Source: Pseudomonas sp. FP2309 (GTDB lineage: Bacteria; Pseudomonadota; Gammaproteobacteria; Pseudomonadales; Pseudomonadaceae). Taken from it: 64,000 nucleotides of DNA. The stretch covers positions 2,595,501 through 2,659,500 of the forward strand of contig NZ_CP117439.1 in NCBI RefSeq assembly GCF_030687575.1, given 5' to 3'. The notes beneath the pieces are model-generated. The model did no database searches, was not told the origin of the DNA, and saw nothing but the letters and a program-made list of their open reading frames with translations. This document shows, piece by piece, positions 16,619 through 25,438 of the stretch (positions are counted from its first letter, which is position 1; each line of letters begins with the position of its first letter). The position numbers and the translations under genes were made by a program.

Positions 16619-17377
16619 TTAAACGGCGGGTTGCAGGGTCAACACCTCGTACCCATCCGCCGTCACTGCCACCGTGTGTTCCCACTGCGCCGACAGGCTG
16701 TTGTCCGCTGTCACCACCGTCCAACCGTCCTTGAGGCTGCGGGTTTTGGCGCCGCCCTGGTTGAGCATGGGCTCAATGGTAAACACCATGCCTTCGCGCA
16801 GTGTGAGCCCGGTGCCTGGGCGACCGAAGTGCAGGATCTGCGGCTCTTCATGCATCTGTTTGCCGATGCCATGGCCGCAGTATTCGCGTACCACGCTGTA
16901 GCCATTGGCCTGCGCCAGGCTCTGGATCGCATGGCCGATGTCACCCAGGCGCGCACCCGGCCTGACCTGACGGATGCCGGCCCACATCGCTTCAAACGTC
17001 ATCTCCACCAGGCGCCTGGCCTTGGGGGCGACGGTGCCGATCATGTACATCTTGCTGGAATCGGCGATGTAGCCGCCTTTTTCCAGGGTGATGTCGATGT
17101 TGATGATATCGCCGTCCTTGAGGATGTCTTTGGCGCTGGGCATGCCATGGCACACCACTTCGTTGATCGAGGTGTTGATGCAAAAGGGGTAGTCGTACTG
17201 CCCCAGGCTTGCCGGGCGCGCCTTTAACTCATTGCGGATAAACGCTTCGACGGTGGCGTCCAGTTCCAGGGTGGAACGGCCGGCGGCGACAAAGCCGTCG
17301 AGCAGGGTGAACACCTGGGCCAGCAGGCGCCCCGACTCGCGCATCACGGCCAGTTGTGCGGCGGTCTTGATCATCAA
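16619..17377 (-). CDS. map: Type I methionine aminopeptidase (secondary copy)
   Basis: This 252-residue enzyme removes N-terminal Met from nascent proteins. Metal ligands are visible: the two Asp in NIDITL and YIADSSKMY, the His in EYCGHGIG, the Glu in FTIEPML and the last Glu in QWEHTVAV, plus the active-site His in VVCHGMPS. It lacks the N-terminal zinc-finger or SH3 extension, so it is type Ia. It is not next to rpsB, where the housekeeping map gene usually lies, and is probably a second copy. Its ATG overlaps the stop of a ParD-like gene (ATGA at 17374-17377), so the two are translationally coupled. A specialised or conditional role is inference. Confidence 0.93.
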   Translation of the reverse strand: MMIKTAAQLAVMRESGRLLAQVFTLLDGFVAAGRSTLELDATVEAFIRNELKARPASLGQYDYPFCINTSINEVVCHGMPSAKDILKDGDIINIDITLEKGGYIADSSKMYMIGTVAPKARRLVEMTFEAMWAGIRQVRPGARLGDIGHAIQSLAQANGYSVVREYCGHGIGKQMHEEPQILHFGRPGTGLTLREGMVFTIEPMLNQGGAKTRSLKDGWTVVTADNSLSAQWEHTVAVTADGYEVLTLQPAV

Positions 17378-17574
17378 CTGCGCCCCCGGATCAGGTCGGG
17401 TTTATCCAGCAGCAGTTTGTTGATCAATTCGTTGTAAGGCAGGCTGGGATTGAGTTCGGCGAGCAAGCCGATCTTGATCCAGAACTCGGCCTGGGCGTTG
17501 ATCGAGCGGTCCATCGCGGCGCTCGCCACGCGCAGTTGTTCGTGCAGTGTGTCGGTGATCTTGACGATGCCCAT
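17374..17574 (-). CDS. ParD-like small protein coupled to methionine aminopeptidase
   Basis: This 66-residue protein (MGIVKITDTLHEQLRVASAA...) has the beta-strand/helix/helix pattern of ribbon-helix-helix antitoxins and matches the ParD-like family (PF11903-type) as I know it. An alternative GTG start at 17583 would add three residues; I prefer the ATG at 17574, which matches the usual start of the family. No toxin of the ParE type is next to it. Instead it precedes, and overlaps by 4 bases, a methionine aminopeptidase gene. A 27-base dyad lies just upstream and could be its own operator. It may be a DNA-binding autoregulator of the pair. Confidence 0.75.
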   Translation of the reverse strand: MGIVKITDTLHEQLRVASAAMDRSINAQAEFWIKIGLLAELNPSLPYNELINKLLLDKPDLIRGRS

Positions 17575-17601
17575 GGGTTTCACTATTTAGACTTTGATAT
17601 A

Positions 17602-17628
17602 CAGAGCGTATACGTTTCGTATGCTCTG
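17602..17628 (-). promoter_or_regulatory. Dyad-symmetric candidate operator upstream of the ParD-like gene
   Basis: CAGAGC...GTATACG and CGTATGCTCTG form an interrupted inverted repeat around TTT, with a central CGTATACG palindrome. It begins 28 bases before the ParD-like ATG. Ribbon-helix-helix proteins usually bind such dyads at their own promoters. Confidence 0.45.
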
Positions 17629-17662
17629 GGTAAACCCTTGCCGGCTAAATGGTGCTTGGCCA

Positions 17663-17691
17663 TTGACTGGTCTGGCAGTCGCCGGTTAATT
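17663..17691 (+). promoter_or_regulatory. Candidate sigma-70 promoter for the ilvA leader
   Basis: TTGACT (17663-17668), a 17-base spacer and TTAATT (17686-17691) give a good -35/-10 pair. The predicted start falls at 17697-17699, on or next to the ATG of the leader peptide, so the leader could be translated as a leaderless mRNA. Confidence 0.5.
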
Positions 17692-17698
17692 TCGTGAC

Positions 17699-17764
17699 AT
17701 GACATTTCAAGCCTTTCGTAGCCAGCCAAGCATTATTACCGCCATTCCTCATTTGGCGGGATAG
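17699..17764 (+). CDS. Putative ilvA leader peptide (21 residues)
   Basis: A 21-codon ORF (ATG at 17699, TAG at 17762-17764) lies between a sigma-70-like promoter and a terminator in front of the threonine dehydratase gene. Residues 11-16 are Ser-Ile-Ile-Thr-Ala-Ile, so three Ile codons (17732, 17735, 17744) and a Thr codon cluster next to the first arm of the attenuator. Ile is the end product of the pathway that threonine dehydratase starts, which is what a stalling leader should sense. The ribosome site is weak (GGTTAA nine bases upstream), and the predicted transcription start suggests possible leaderless translation. Confidence 0.7.
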   Translation: MTFQAFRSQPSIITAIPHLAG

Positions 17765-17809
17765 CGCATGGCTGTACCCAAACCCGCCCTAGAGGCGGGT
17801 TTTGTTTTT
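17739..17809 (+). promoter_or_regulatory. Transcription attenuator upstream of ilvA
   Basis: Four segments can pair in the classical way. Segment 1 CCGCCA (17739-17744) pairs with segment 2 TGGCGG (17754-17759). Segment 2, as GGCGGG, can instead pair with segment 3 CCCGCC (17783-17788). Segments 3 and 4 form a 9-base terminator stem, AAACCCGCC/GGCGGGTTT (17780-17788 and 17794-17802), followed by TGTTTTTC. The leader peptide's Ile codons cover segment 1 and its stop codon falls beside segment 2. A ribosome stalled at Ile would favour 2:3 (antitermination); one that reaches the stop would favour 3:4 (termination). Confidence 0.72.
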
Positions 17810-17846
17810 CCGTCTCCAGGGCCGCCCACAAAGCCAGGAGACACCC

Positions 17847-18869
17847 ATGACCCCCCGAACAGCCCCGCAGTTGCGCGACACGGCACTGCTTGAGCATTAC
17901 GTCAAAAAGATCCTCGCCGCGCCGGTTTACGACCTGGCGGTGCGTACGCCATTGCAGGTGGCACCGGCATTGTCGGCGTTGCTCGGCAACACGCTGCTGC
18001 TCAAGCGCGAAGACCTGCAACCGACGTTTTCTTTCAAGATTCGTGGCGCCTACAACAAGCTGGTGCAGCTCAGCGATGAACAAAAGGCGCGCGGCGTGGT
18101 GACCGCCTCGGCCGGTAATCACGCCCAGGGCGTGGCGCTGGCGGCGCGGGAGCTGGGGATTCAGGCGCGCATCGTCATGCCCTGCAGCACGCCGGAACTG
18201 AAAGTCTCTGGCGTACGTTCCAGAGGCGCAGAAGCAGTGCTGCATGGCCAGAGCTTCCCCTTCGCCCTGGCCCATGCGCTGAGACTGGCCGAAACGTCCG
18301 GCTGCACATTCGTTTCGCCCTTCGACGACCCTGACGTGATCGCCGGTCAAGGCACAGTCGCTATGGAGATCCTGCGTCAGCAGCAGGGCGCGCTCGACGC
18401 GATTTTCGTACCGGTGGGCGGCGGTGGCCTGATCGCCGGGATCGCCGCCTATGTGAAGTACCTGCGGCCCGAGGTGCGCGTCATCGGCGTCGAGCCTGAA
18501 GGCTCCAGTTGCCTGTTGGCCGCGTTACGTGCCGGTGAGCGGGTGGTACTGCCCAGTGTCGATGGCTTCGCCGATGGCACGGCGGTCGCGCAGGTCGGCG
18601 CGTACGGCTTTGAGGTCTGCCGGGACTGGGTGGATGAAGTCATCACCGTGACTAACGATGAACTGTGCAGCGCGATCAAGCTGATCTATGACGATACCCG
18701 CTCGATCACCGAGCCTTCCGGTGCCTTGGCGGTCGCTGGGGTTCGCCGGTACGTGGCCGAGCGAGGTGTGCAGGGGCAGACGTTGGTGGCCGTTAACTCA
18801 GGGGCGAACATTAACTTTGATAGTTTGCGACATGTTGCAGAAAGAGTGGCGGCCCGTGCCATCGTTTAA
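17847..18869 (+). CDS. ilvA: Threonine dehydratase, short form without regulatory domain
   Basis: This PLP enzyme deaminates threonine to 2-oxobutyrate, the first step of isoleucine synthesis. Lys64 in FSFKIRGAYNK is the PLP Schiff-base residue; SAGNHAQG and the glycine-rich VPVGGGGLIAG bind the cofactor phosphate. The protein is 340 residues and stops right after NSGANINFDSLRHVAERVAA, where full-length IlvA continues into two ACT-like feedback domains of about 160 residues. No trace of that domain is visible downstream, so this is a catalytic-domain-only form rather than a fresh frameshift. The ATG at 17847 has an AGGAG site. A probable Ile-responsive attenuator precedes it, pointing to a biosynthetic role. 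A catabolic or serine-directed role remains possible. Confidence 0.85.
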   Translation: MTPRTAPQLRDTALLEHYVKKILAAPVYDLAVRTPLQVAPALSALLGNTLLLKREDLQPTFSFKIRGAYNKLVQLSDEQKARGVVTASAGNHAQGVALAARELGIQARIVMPCSTPELKVSGVRSRGAEAVLHGQSFPFALAHALRLAETSGCTFVSPFDDPDVIAGQGTVAMEILRQQQGALDAIFVPVGGGGLIAGIAAYVKYLRPEVRVIGVEPEGSSCLLAALRAGERVVLPSVDGFADGTAVAQVGAYGFEVCRDWVDEVITVTNDELCSAIKLIYDDTRSITEPSGALAVAGVRRYVAERGVQGQTLVAVNSGANINFDSLRHVAERVAARAIV

Positions 18870-19099
18870 TACAAAGTGCAGGGTTAAACGTTTAATCGAA
18901 GTGGTTCGACGATTATTTAAACAATGCCGAAAAGTTCACATTTCATCTTCATAAAACACCGCAGTGCTTATGAGGAAAGGTTACAACACAGGCGGATTTT
19001 GCCGAGTACGCTTGGTATTTGAAGGCGTCTTCCAAGGCCGGAGCGCGTCTGCATATACATAACAATCTGTTGGCAGTCTCAAAAAAGGAGAGGTTGACC

Positions 19100-19369
19100 A
19101 TGCTTTCGGAACTCGAGCTACGCAGCATTATTGAAGGAAGTTTCCTGCCTAAACGGTGTGAGTGCACCAAAGCCGAAGATGCTTCGCTGACGATCAAGGT
19201 CTACGACGACCGCGACCGTGACCGGGTGCATTTGGAAGTCAAAGGTATCAATGCGGACAAGCTCGACAGCAGTCGAGCCATTTGCAATCTGATTGCGGGG
19301 TTGCGTGAAGACCTCAAACACAGCCAGACCCCCGTCTTTCAACGCGCGGGCGCCAGGGCCCATTACTAG
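19100..19369 (+). CDS. DUF1652 family protein
   Basis: This 89-residue protein of unknown function is typical of Pseudomonas: MLSELELRSIIEGSFLPKRC is the family's opening, followed by a Lys/Asp-rich strand and a helix with Ile-Ala-Gly-Leu-Arg-Glu-Asp-Leu. The ATG at 19100 has a very good AAGGAGAGG site; the frame is open for 27 codons upstream but without such a site. The 230-base gap before it has no other gene I can support. It converges with the next gene, the two stops sharing the CTAG at 19366-19369. Confidence 0.85.
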   Translation: MLSELELRSIIEGSFLPKRCECTKAEDASLTIKVYDDRDRDRVHLEVKGINADKLDSSRAICNLIAGLREDLKHSQTPVFQRAGARAHY

Positions 19370-19758
19370 GCCTGACGCTGAGTCACCGACGACCGGTGGG
19401 CCTGGATAAAAGCCAGGCCCAGTACGGTTTCCGTGGTCACGGCCAAAAAGATGCCCGGTCCGGCATTGCCATTGATCCACTCAATCACGCCCAGCACGGC
19501 CAGCACCAGGCAACCGGTGATAAACCCGAGGGTCATGGCGCGACGTGTATCCGAGGGTGGCGCCTGACGTGCGCGGTAAAACATGATGCCGATGGCCAGG
19601 AACAACGCGGCGTTGCGTCGGCAGAGCAGCCCGGTGGCGTCGGTAGAGTCAATGCGCCACATATCCAGCAGCAGTTGAGGATGCAGTCCCCAGACCAGCG
19701 CGAGGGCGAAGCAGAGCAGGGCGGTTGCAGTGGCGAGGGTGCGAAAACTCAACGGCAT
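19366..19758 (-). CDS. Small integral membrane protein of unknown function
   Basis: This 130-residue protein has four hydrophobic segments, about residues 7-25, 45-62, 73-92 and 96-117, separated by short polar loops; the loop after the second has Arg-Ala-Arg-Gln-Ala-Pro-Pro-Ser-Asp-Thr-Arg-Arg. I do not recognise a named family. It faces the DUF1652 gene and overlaps it by four bases at the stops. Upstream, at about 19770-19815, is a GC-rich stretch with GGGCAAGCCC and GGGCGAGCCCGC, resembling the REP-like units elsewhere in the window. Confidence 0.65.
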   Translation of the reverse strand: MPLSFRTLATATALLCFALALVWGLHPQLLLDMWRIDSTDATGLLCRRNAALFLAIGIMFYRARQAPPSDTRRAMTLGFITGCLVLAVLGVIEWINGNAGPGIFLAVTTETVLGLAFIQAHRSSVTQRQA

Positions 19759-19853
19759 GGCGATTCCTTTCGGCCTTGGGGCAAGCCCACAAGAAAGGGC
19801 GAGCCCGCGAGAATACGCCTATCTGCGCGGGCCTGCTGCCTGGCCTTCAGGGC

Positions 19854-20111
19854 TCAATTCTGCAAAGTGCAGGCGTCCGACAACTTGCGATAGCCCACGT
19901 CTTCGATTTTTCCGGCCTTGTCCACGAACTTGATCTCGGCATCGATGACCTTACAGTCAGTTGTCGGTGTTTCGTTCATGGCGATCACGTGCTTGATCTG
20001 TAACGGCATGCCGTACTCGTAAGGCACGGGCTTTTGGTCGTCGGCCTGAGCCAGGCCCGCGACCGCTGCCAGCGCCAGTACGCCGGCAGACATTAACGTA
20101 CGCAGTGTCAT
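19854..20111 (-). CDS. Secreted DUF2790 family protein
   Basis: This 85-residue exported protein has a signal peptide ending near Gly-Leu-Ala-Gln-Ala and then the DUF2790 core (VPYEYGMPLQIKHVIAMNET..., CKVIDAEIKFVDKAGKIEDVGYRKLSDAC). Two Cys, one in the middle and one near the end, could form a disulfide in the periplasm. The family is common and multicopy in Pseudomonas; its function is not established. The ATG at 20111 has a GGAG site; a frame to 20126 would add five residues. It lies downstream of mtlZ with a gap of about 100 bases, opposite no other gene. Confidence 0.85.
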   Translation of the reverse strand: MTLRTLMSAGVLALAAVAGLAQADDQKPVPYEYGMPLQIKHVIAMNETPTTDCKVIDAEIKFVDKAGKIEDVGYRKLSDACTLQN

Positions 20112-20211
20112 GAAGGTGCTCCGCAAGTGGGTTCGATTTCACTCTCGACCCGCGGGATTAACCATCGATTAATCGCGCCCTTGCTGACAAAACCTTCATG
20201 AACCGTGGGTT

Positions 20212-21150
20212 TCAGCCCACCTGCTGACGATACGGCAGGTCGGGGCCGGTTTTGGTGCAGGTCAACGCGGCGGCACGAATCGCGAAGCCCAGCATCGCGT
20301 CGATTTGATCGCGGCTGAGCTGTTGCACGCCTGCCACGGAGTCCAACTGCTGTTCGGTCAGCCAGGCAATCAGCGCCGCCTGGAAGGTATCGCCGGCGCC
20401 CACCGTGTCGGCCATGACCACTTTGACTGCCGGTTGCGACCAGGTGCCGTGCCTGCGACTGAAGACACTGGCGCCGTCGCCGCCCCGGGTGAGGAACACC
20501 AGTTGGCAGCGGTGTTGCAGCCAGCCTTGCACCACGCTTTCCGGCGATTGGCCAGGGTAGAGCAGGTGCAGGTCTTCGTCGCTGACCTTGATCAGGTCGG
20601 CATGCTCGGCCAGCTCGGCGACGCGCTCGCGCCACAACTGGATGTCCGGTTGCGGGTTGAGCCGTACGTTGGGGTCGAGGCTGATCAGGCGCTTGCCGCT
20701 TTCGCGTTGCACCAGTGCCAGCAAGGTGTCGCCGATCGGCTGCACCACCAGCGAGAACGAGCCGACATGCAGACCGCGCACCTCATCGCCCAGCACCGGC
20801 AAGTGCGACACCTGCAGTTGGCGGTCGGCGCAGCCTTCACCGCGGAAGCTGTATTGCGGCGAGCCATTGGCGCCCACGGCGACCATCGCCAGGGTGGTCG
20901 GCGCGTCGAACTCGACTAAAAACTGTTCGCTCACGCTTTCATCCTTGAGCACCTGCAACAAGCGACGACCCAGGAAATCGGTGGACAACCCGCCGAACAA
21001 CCCGGCCTCGATCCCCAGGCGGCGCAAGCCCACCGCTACGTTGAACGGCGAGCCGCCGGCAATCGATTTGTAGTTGACCTTGGACGCCAGCCCGCTGGCG
21101 TCCTCCTCGCTGAAAAAATCAAACAGCGCTTCACCACACACCAGATACAT
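20212..21150 (-). CDS. mtlZ: Fructokinase MtlZ (PfkB family)
   Basis: This 312-residue ribokinase/PfkB-family kinase has the C-terminal signature DTVGAGDTFQAAL with its catalytic Asp and anion hole, and the N-terminal sugar-site segment AGGSPFNVAVGLRRLG. It phosphorylates fructose, the product of mannitol oxidation by MtlD, so that it can enter central metabolism. It is the last gene of the mtlEFGKDYZ order described for P. fluorescens, starting 12 bases after mtlY ends. Function comes from that context plus the family signature. Confidence 0.92.
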   Translation of the reverse strand: MYLVCGEALFDFFSEEDASGLASKVNYKSIAGGSPFNVAVGLRRLGIEAGLFGGLSTDFLGRRLLQVLKDESVSEQFLVEFDAPTTLAMVAVGANGSPQYSFRGEGCADRQLQVSHLPVLGDEVRGLHVGSFSLVVQPIGDTLLALVQRESGKRLISLDPNVRLNPQPDIQLWRERVAELAEHADLIKVSDEDLHLLYPGQSPESVVQGWLQHRCQLVFLTRGGDGASVFSRRHGTWSQPAVKVVMADTVGAGDTFQAALIAWLTEQQLDSVAGVQQLSRDQIDAMLGFAIRAAALTCTKTGPDLPYRQQVG

Positions 21151-21162
21151 AGTCGTTCGCTC

Positions 21163-22644
21163 TTAAAGGGTTGCCACGTGCTGTTGATAGCGTTCGTAAG
21201 CCTGTTGATAGGCGACCACATTGGCCGCCACCGGCAGGGTACGGCTGTTCGGGTCGACGCTGACGCATTTGTCGCACAGGCTGGCCAGGGATTCGCCGGA
21301 CTGGCTCCACGCCGCCTGAATCGCCGCGCCCAGGGCCGCGGCTTCGCTTTGTTCGGTACAGACCACCTCGGTGTTCATGATGTCGGCCACCATCTGGCGC
21401 CACACCGGGCTTTTCGAGCCACCGCCGATCAAGCGGATGCTCTGGCTTTGCAGACCGCCCTGGCGCAGCAGGTCCAGGCCGTAACGCAGGCCGAAGGTGG
21501 TGCCCTCGACCACCGCGCGGCACAGGTTGGCGCGGGTCAGGTTGGTCATGGTCAGGCCGTGCACGCTGCCGGTGGCGTGGGGCAGGGCGGGCACGCGCTC
21601 GCCGTTGAGAAACGGCAGCATGCTCACGCCGTCGGCCCCAATCGGCGCGCGCTCGACCAGAGCGTTGAAGCGGTCCAGGTCCAGTTCGAACAACTCGCGG
21701 ATCACCCCGGTGGCGTTGGTCAGGTTCATGGTGCAGATCAAGGGCAACCAGCCGCCGCTGGATGAACAGAACGTCGCCACCGAGGCTTGATGGCTCACCG
21801 TGGCCTGGTCGGAAAAGGCATACACAGTGCCCGATGAGCCCAGGCTCATGGTGATCACGCCGGGGGCGATGTTGCCGGTGCCGATGGCGCCCATCATATT
21901 GTCGCCGCCGCCGCTGGCGATGATGGCACGGGGGTTGATGCCCAGGCGTTCGGCGATGGCCGGCAGGATCGTGCCCACGGCCTGGTTGGCTTCGATCAGG
22001 GTTGGCAGGGCTTTTTCCAGGCGGCCGCTGGGGTCGATGTGCTGCAGCAACGCCACATCCCATTCACGGCTGCGCACGTTGAAATAACCGGTGCCCGACG
22101 CATCGCCGTATTCGGCGACGGCGCGGCCGGTGAGCCAGTAGTTGAGGTAGTCGTGGGGCAGCAGGACATGGGCGATGCGCGCGAACACATCCGGGTGTTG
22201 CTCGCGGGTCCACAGCAGTTTGGACACGGTGTAGCCCGGCGCGATGGCGACGCCGAGGCGCTCCAGGGAGCCGCGTTCACCGCCCAAATGCTGCAGCAGT
22301 CGGTCGTTTTCTTCAGCGGTTTCGGTGTCGCACCACAGCTTGGCCGGGCGCAGCACCTGGCCGTGCTCGTCGAGCAGGACCAGGCCGTGTTGTTGGCCGG
22401 ACACGCCAATGCCGAGGATCGCCTGGCCATCCACGCCGGCCTGCTGCAGGGCGCGATGGGTGGCTTCGGTGAAGGCGTCGAGCCATTCCTGGGTGTGTTG
22501 CTCACGGCGACCATTGGCGCCGCTGATCAGCGTGTGGGCCGCCGCACCCAGGCCCAGGACCTTGCCGCTGGCTGCGTCGAGGACGATCGCCTTGGTGCCC
22601 TGGGTGCCGCAGTCGATGCCGAGGAACAGGTTTTGCTGGGTCAT
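21163..22644 (-). CDS. mtlY: Xylulokinase MtlY (FGGY family)
   Basis: This 493-residue FGGY carbohydrate kinase starts with MTQQNLFLGIDCGTQGTKAI, the phosphate-1 motif of the actin-like ATPase fold. The second motif GVSGQQHG is the xylulokinase-type substrate region, and the C-terminal domain has RLIGGGSKSPVWRQMVADI. It phosphorylates D-xylulose formed when MtlD oxidises D-arabitol. It lies between mtlD and mtlZ; a 154-base gap with REP-like hairpins separates it from mtlD, while mtlZ follows closely. Confidence 0.93.
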   Translation of the reverse strand: MTQQNLFLGIDCGTQGTKAIVLDAASGKVLGLGAAAHTLISGANGRREQHTQEWLDAFTEATHRALQQAGVDGQAILGIGVSGQQHGLVLLDEHGQVLRPAKLWCDTETAEENDRLLQHLGGERGSLERLGVAIAPGYTVSKLLWTREQHPDVFARIAHVLLPHDYLNYWLTGRAVAEYGDASGTGYFNVRSREWDVALLQHIDPSGRLEKALPTLIEANQAVGTILPAIAERLGINPRAIIASGGGDNMMGAIGTGNIAPGVITMSLGSSGTVYAFSDQATVSHQASVATFCSSSGGWLPLICTMNLTNATGVIRELFELDLDRFNALVERAPIGADGVSMLPFLNGERVPALPHATGSVHGLTMTNLTRANLCRAVVEGTTFGLRYGLDLLRQGGLQSQSIRLIGGGSKSPVWRQMVADIMNTEVVCTEQSEAAALGAAIQAAWSQSGESLASLCDKCVSVDPNSRTLPVAANVVAYQQAYERYQQHVATL

Positions 22645-22715
22645 GAGGGTGTGCTCAGCAGTGTTGTTATTTGGGATGGGTAACGCGCTTCATTGTGGCA
22701 GGGCGGATTGGTCTG

Positions 22716-22775
22716 GGGGCTGCTTGGCAGCCCCGGCGCGGGGCAAGCCCGCTCACCACGGCAAGCCCGCTCGCC
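22716..22775 (-). repeat. REP-like hairpin and repeat in the mtlD-mtlY gap
   Basis: GGGGCTGC/GCAGCCCC (22716-22734) forms a perfect 8-base stem with a TTG loop. Next to it the 13-mer GGCAAGCCCGCTC occurs twice (22742 and 22760). GGCTTGCC-core elements of this kind are common intergenic REP units in Pseudomonas. Inside the operon they may stabilise or separate the mtlD and mtlY messages. Confidence 0.6.
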
Positions 22776-22798
22776 AAAACAATTAAGGTCCCACAGGG

Positions 22799-24280
22799 TT
22801 AAGTCGGTTTCTTCAGCACATTTTGCAGGGTTTGTGTGACGCCGTTGTCGCGCAGGCTTGCGTAGCACCGCTCGAACGCTGCCACAAACTCAGGTGAGTT
22901 GGGAATAGCCGTGCCGAAAATCTCTTCCACTCCCAGCAACCGCTGGCTGATCAGGGCATCGTCACGCACCAGATCCTGGCAGAACGGCGCGCGCGGGTCC
23001 GGGATGGTGTAGCTCACCCCATTCTCATCCATGCCCTTCAAATACAAGGCCCAGGCCGCGACCACCAGCGCCGCGCGCTCGGTCTCGCGTCCGTCGGCAA
23101 TCAGGCGATTGATCGTTGGCACGGTGAACTTGGGAAACTTCGACGAGCCGTCCGAACACACGCGCTCCAACTGATCGGCAATCGCCTGGTTGGAAAAGCG
23201 CTCCACCAGGGTCTGTTTGTACTCGGTCAGGTCGATCCCCGGCACCGGCGCCAGGTTCGGCGTGACGTCCAGGTCCATGTAGGCGCGCATGTACGCGACG
23301 AACAGCGGGTCGTTCATGGTCTCGTGGACAAACCGGTAGCCCTTGAGAAACCCCAGGTACGTCATGGCCAGGTGGCTGCCGTTGAGCAGGCCGATCTTCA
23401 TTTCTTCGTAGGGCGTCACGTCATCGGTGAACTGCACGCCGACCTTTTCCCAGGCCGGGCGGCCGTTGACGAATGTGTCTTCCAGCACCCACTGCACGAA
23501 GGGTTCGCACACCACCGGCCAGGCGTCGTCGATGCCGTGTTCATCGTGCAGTTGCAGGCGGTGGGCGGTGCTGGTCATGGGCGTGATGCGGTCGACCATG
23601 GCGTTCGGGAAGCTCACGTTGGCCGCTATCCAGTCATGCAGTTCGGCATTGTGCAGCGCGGCGAACGCCAGCAGCGCTTTACGCGTGACGGCGCCGTTGT
23701 GCGGCAGGTTATCGCAGGACATCACGGTAAACGCCGGAACTCCGGCCGCGCGGCGCCGGGTGAGGGCGGCGCAGAGAAAACCGAACACGGTTTTCGGCGC
23801 GCTCGGGTGCGCCAGGTCGTGCTGAATCTGCGGCAGATGGGCCATGAACTCGCCGTTGCTGTCGTCTATGCAGTAGCCGCCCTCGGTGATGGTCAATGAG
23901 ACGATGCGAATGGCCGGGCTGGCCAGTTTGTCGATCAGCGCCTGGGCGTCGTCTTCGGCCAGCAGCATGTCGCTGATGGCGCCGATTACGCGTACTTCGG
24001 TGTCGTCGGTGTCGCCCAGTTCATACAGGGTGAACAGATAGTCCTGGCCGGCGAGGTCATCGCGGGCTTTGCGGTCTTCGCTGCGCAAGCCTACGCCGCA
24101 GATGCTCCAGTCCAGGCCTTCGCCGGTGTTCATCAAGGCATCGGTGTAGTACGCCTGATGGGCGCGATGGAAACCGCCGACACCGATGTGGGCAATGCCT
24201 TGGGAGGTGCTGCCAATGGCGTAGGTCGGCAGTTTTACGTTGGGTGCCAACTGGGTCAGGTTCTGTTTATTCAGCTTCAT
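22799..24280 (-). CDS. mtlD: Mannitol 2-dehydrogenase MtlD
   Basis: This 493-residue NAD-dependent polyol dehydrogenase oxidises D-mannitol to fructose and also D-arabitol to xylulose. The length equals that of the characterised P. fluorescens enzyme. The Lys-x4-Asn-x2-His catalytic motif is visible in KIGLLNGSH, with Lys295, Asn300 and His303 at the expected positions. The N-terminal nucleotide-binding segment is IAHIGVGGFHRAHQAYY. It lies 18 bases after mtlK. Confidence 0.97.
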   Translation of the reverse strand: MKLNKQNLTQLAPNVKLPTYAIGSTSQGIAHIGVGGFHRAHQAYYTDALMNTGEGLDWSICGVGLRSEDRKARDDLAGQDYLFTLYELGDTDDTEVRVIGAISDMLLAEDDAQALIDKLASPAIRIVSLTITEGGYCIDDSNGEFMAHLPQIQHDLAHPSAPKTVFGFLCAALTRRRAAGVPAFTVMSCDNLPHNGAVTRKALLAFAALHNAELHDWIAANVSFPNAMVDRITPMTSTAHRLQLHDEHGIDDAWPVVCEPFVQWVLEDTFVNGRPAWEKVGVQFTDDVTPYEEMKIGLLNGSHLAMTYLGFLKGYRFVHETMNDPLFVAYMRAYMDLDVTPNLAPVPGIDLTEYKQTLVERFSNQAIADQLERVCSDGSSKFPKFTVPTINRLIADGRETERAALVVAAWALYLKGMDENGVSYTIPDPRAPFCQDLVRDDALISQRLLGVEEIFGTAIPNSPEFVAAFERCYASLRDNGVTQTLQNVLKKPT

Positions 24281-24298
24281 AACGTCGTACTCGCGAAA

Positions 24299-25402
<1,104 letters not shown>

Positions 25403-25438
25403 GGTGGGCCTCCACGTCTGAATTTTTATGAGAGACCG

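Noticed and set aside
18870..19099. A possible remnant of the missing IlvA regulatory domain
   Set aside because: No frame in this gap resembles the ACT-like domain, so the short enzyme is not a recent truncation.
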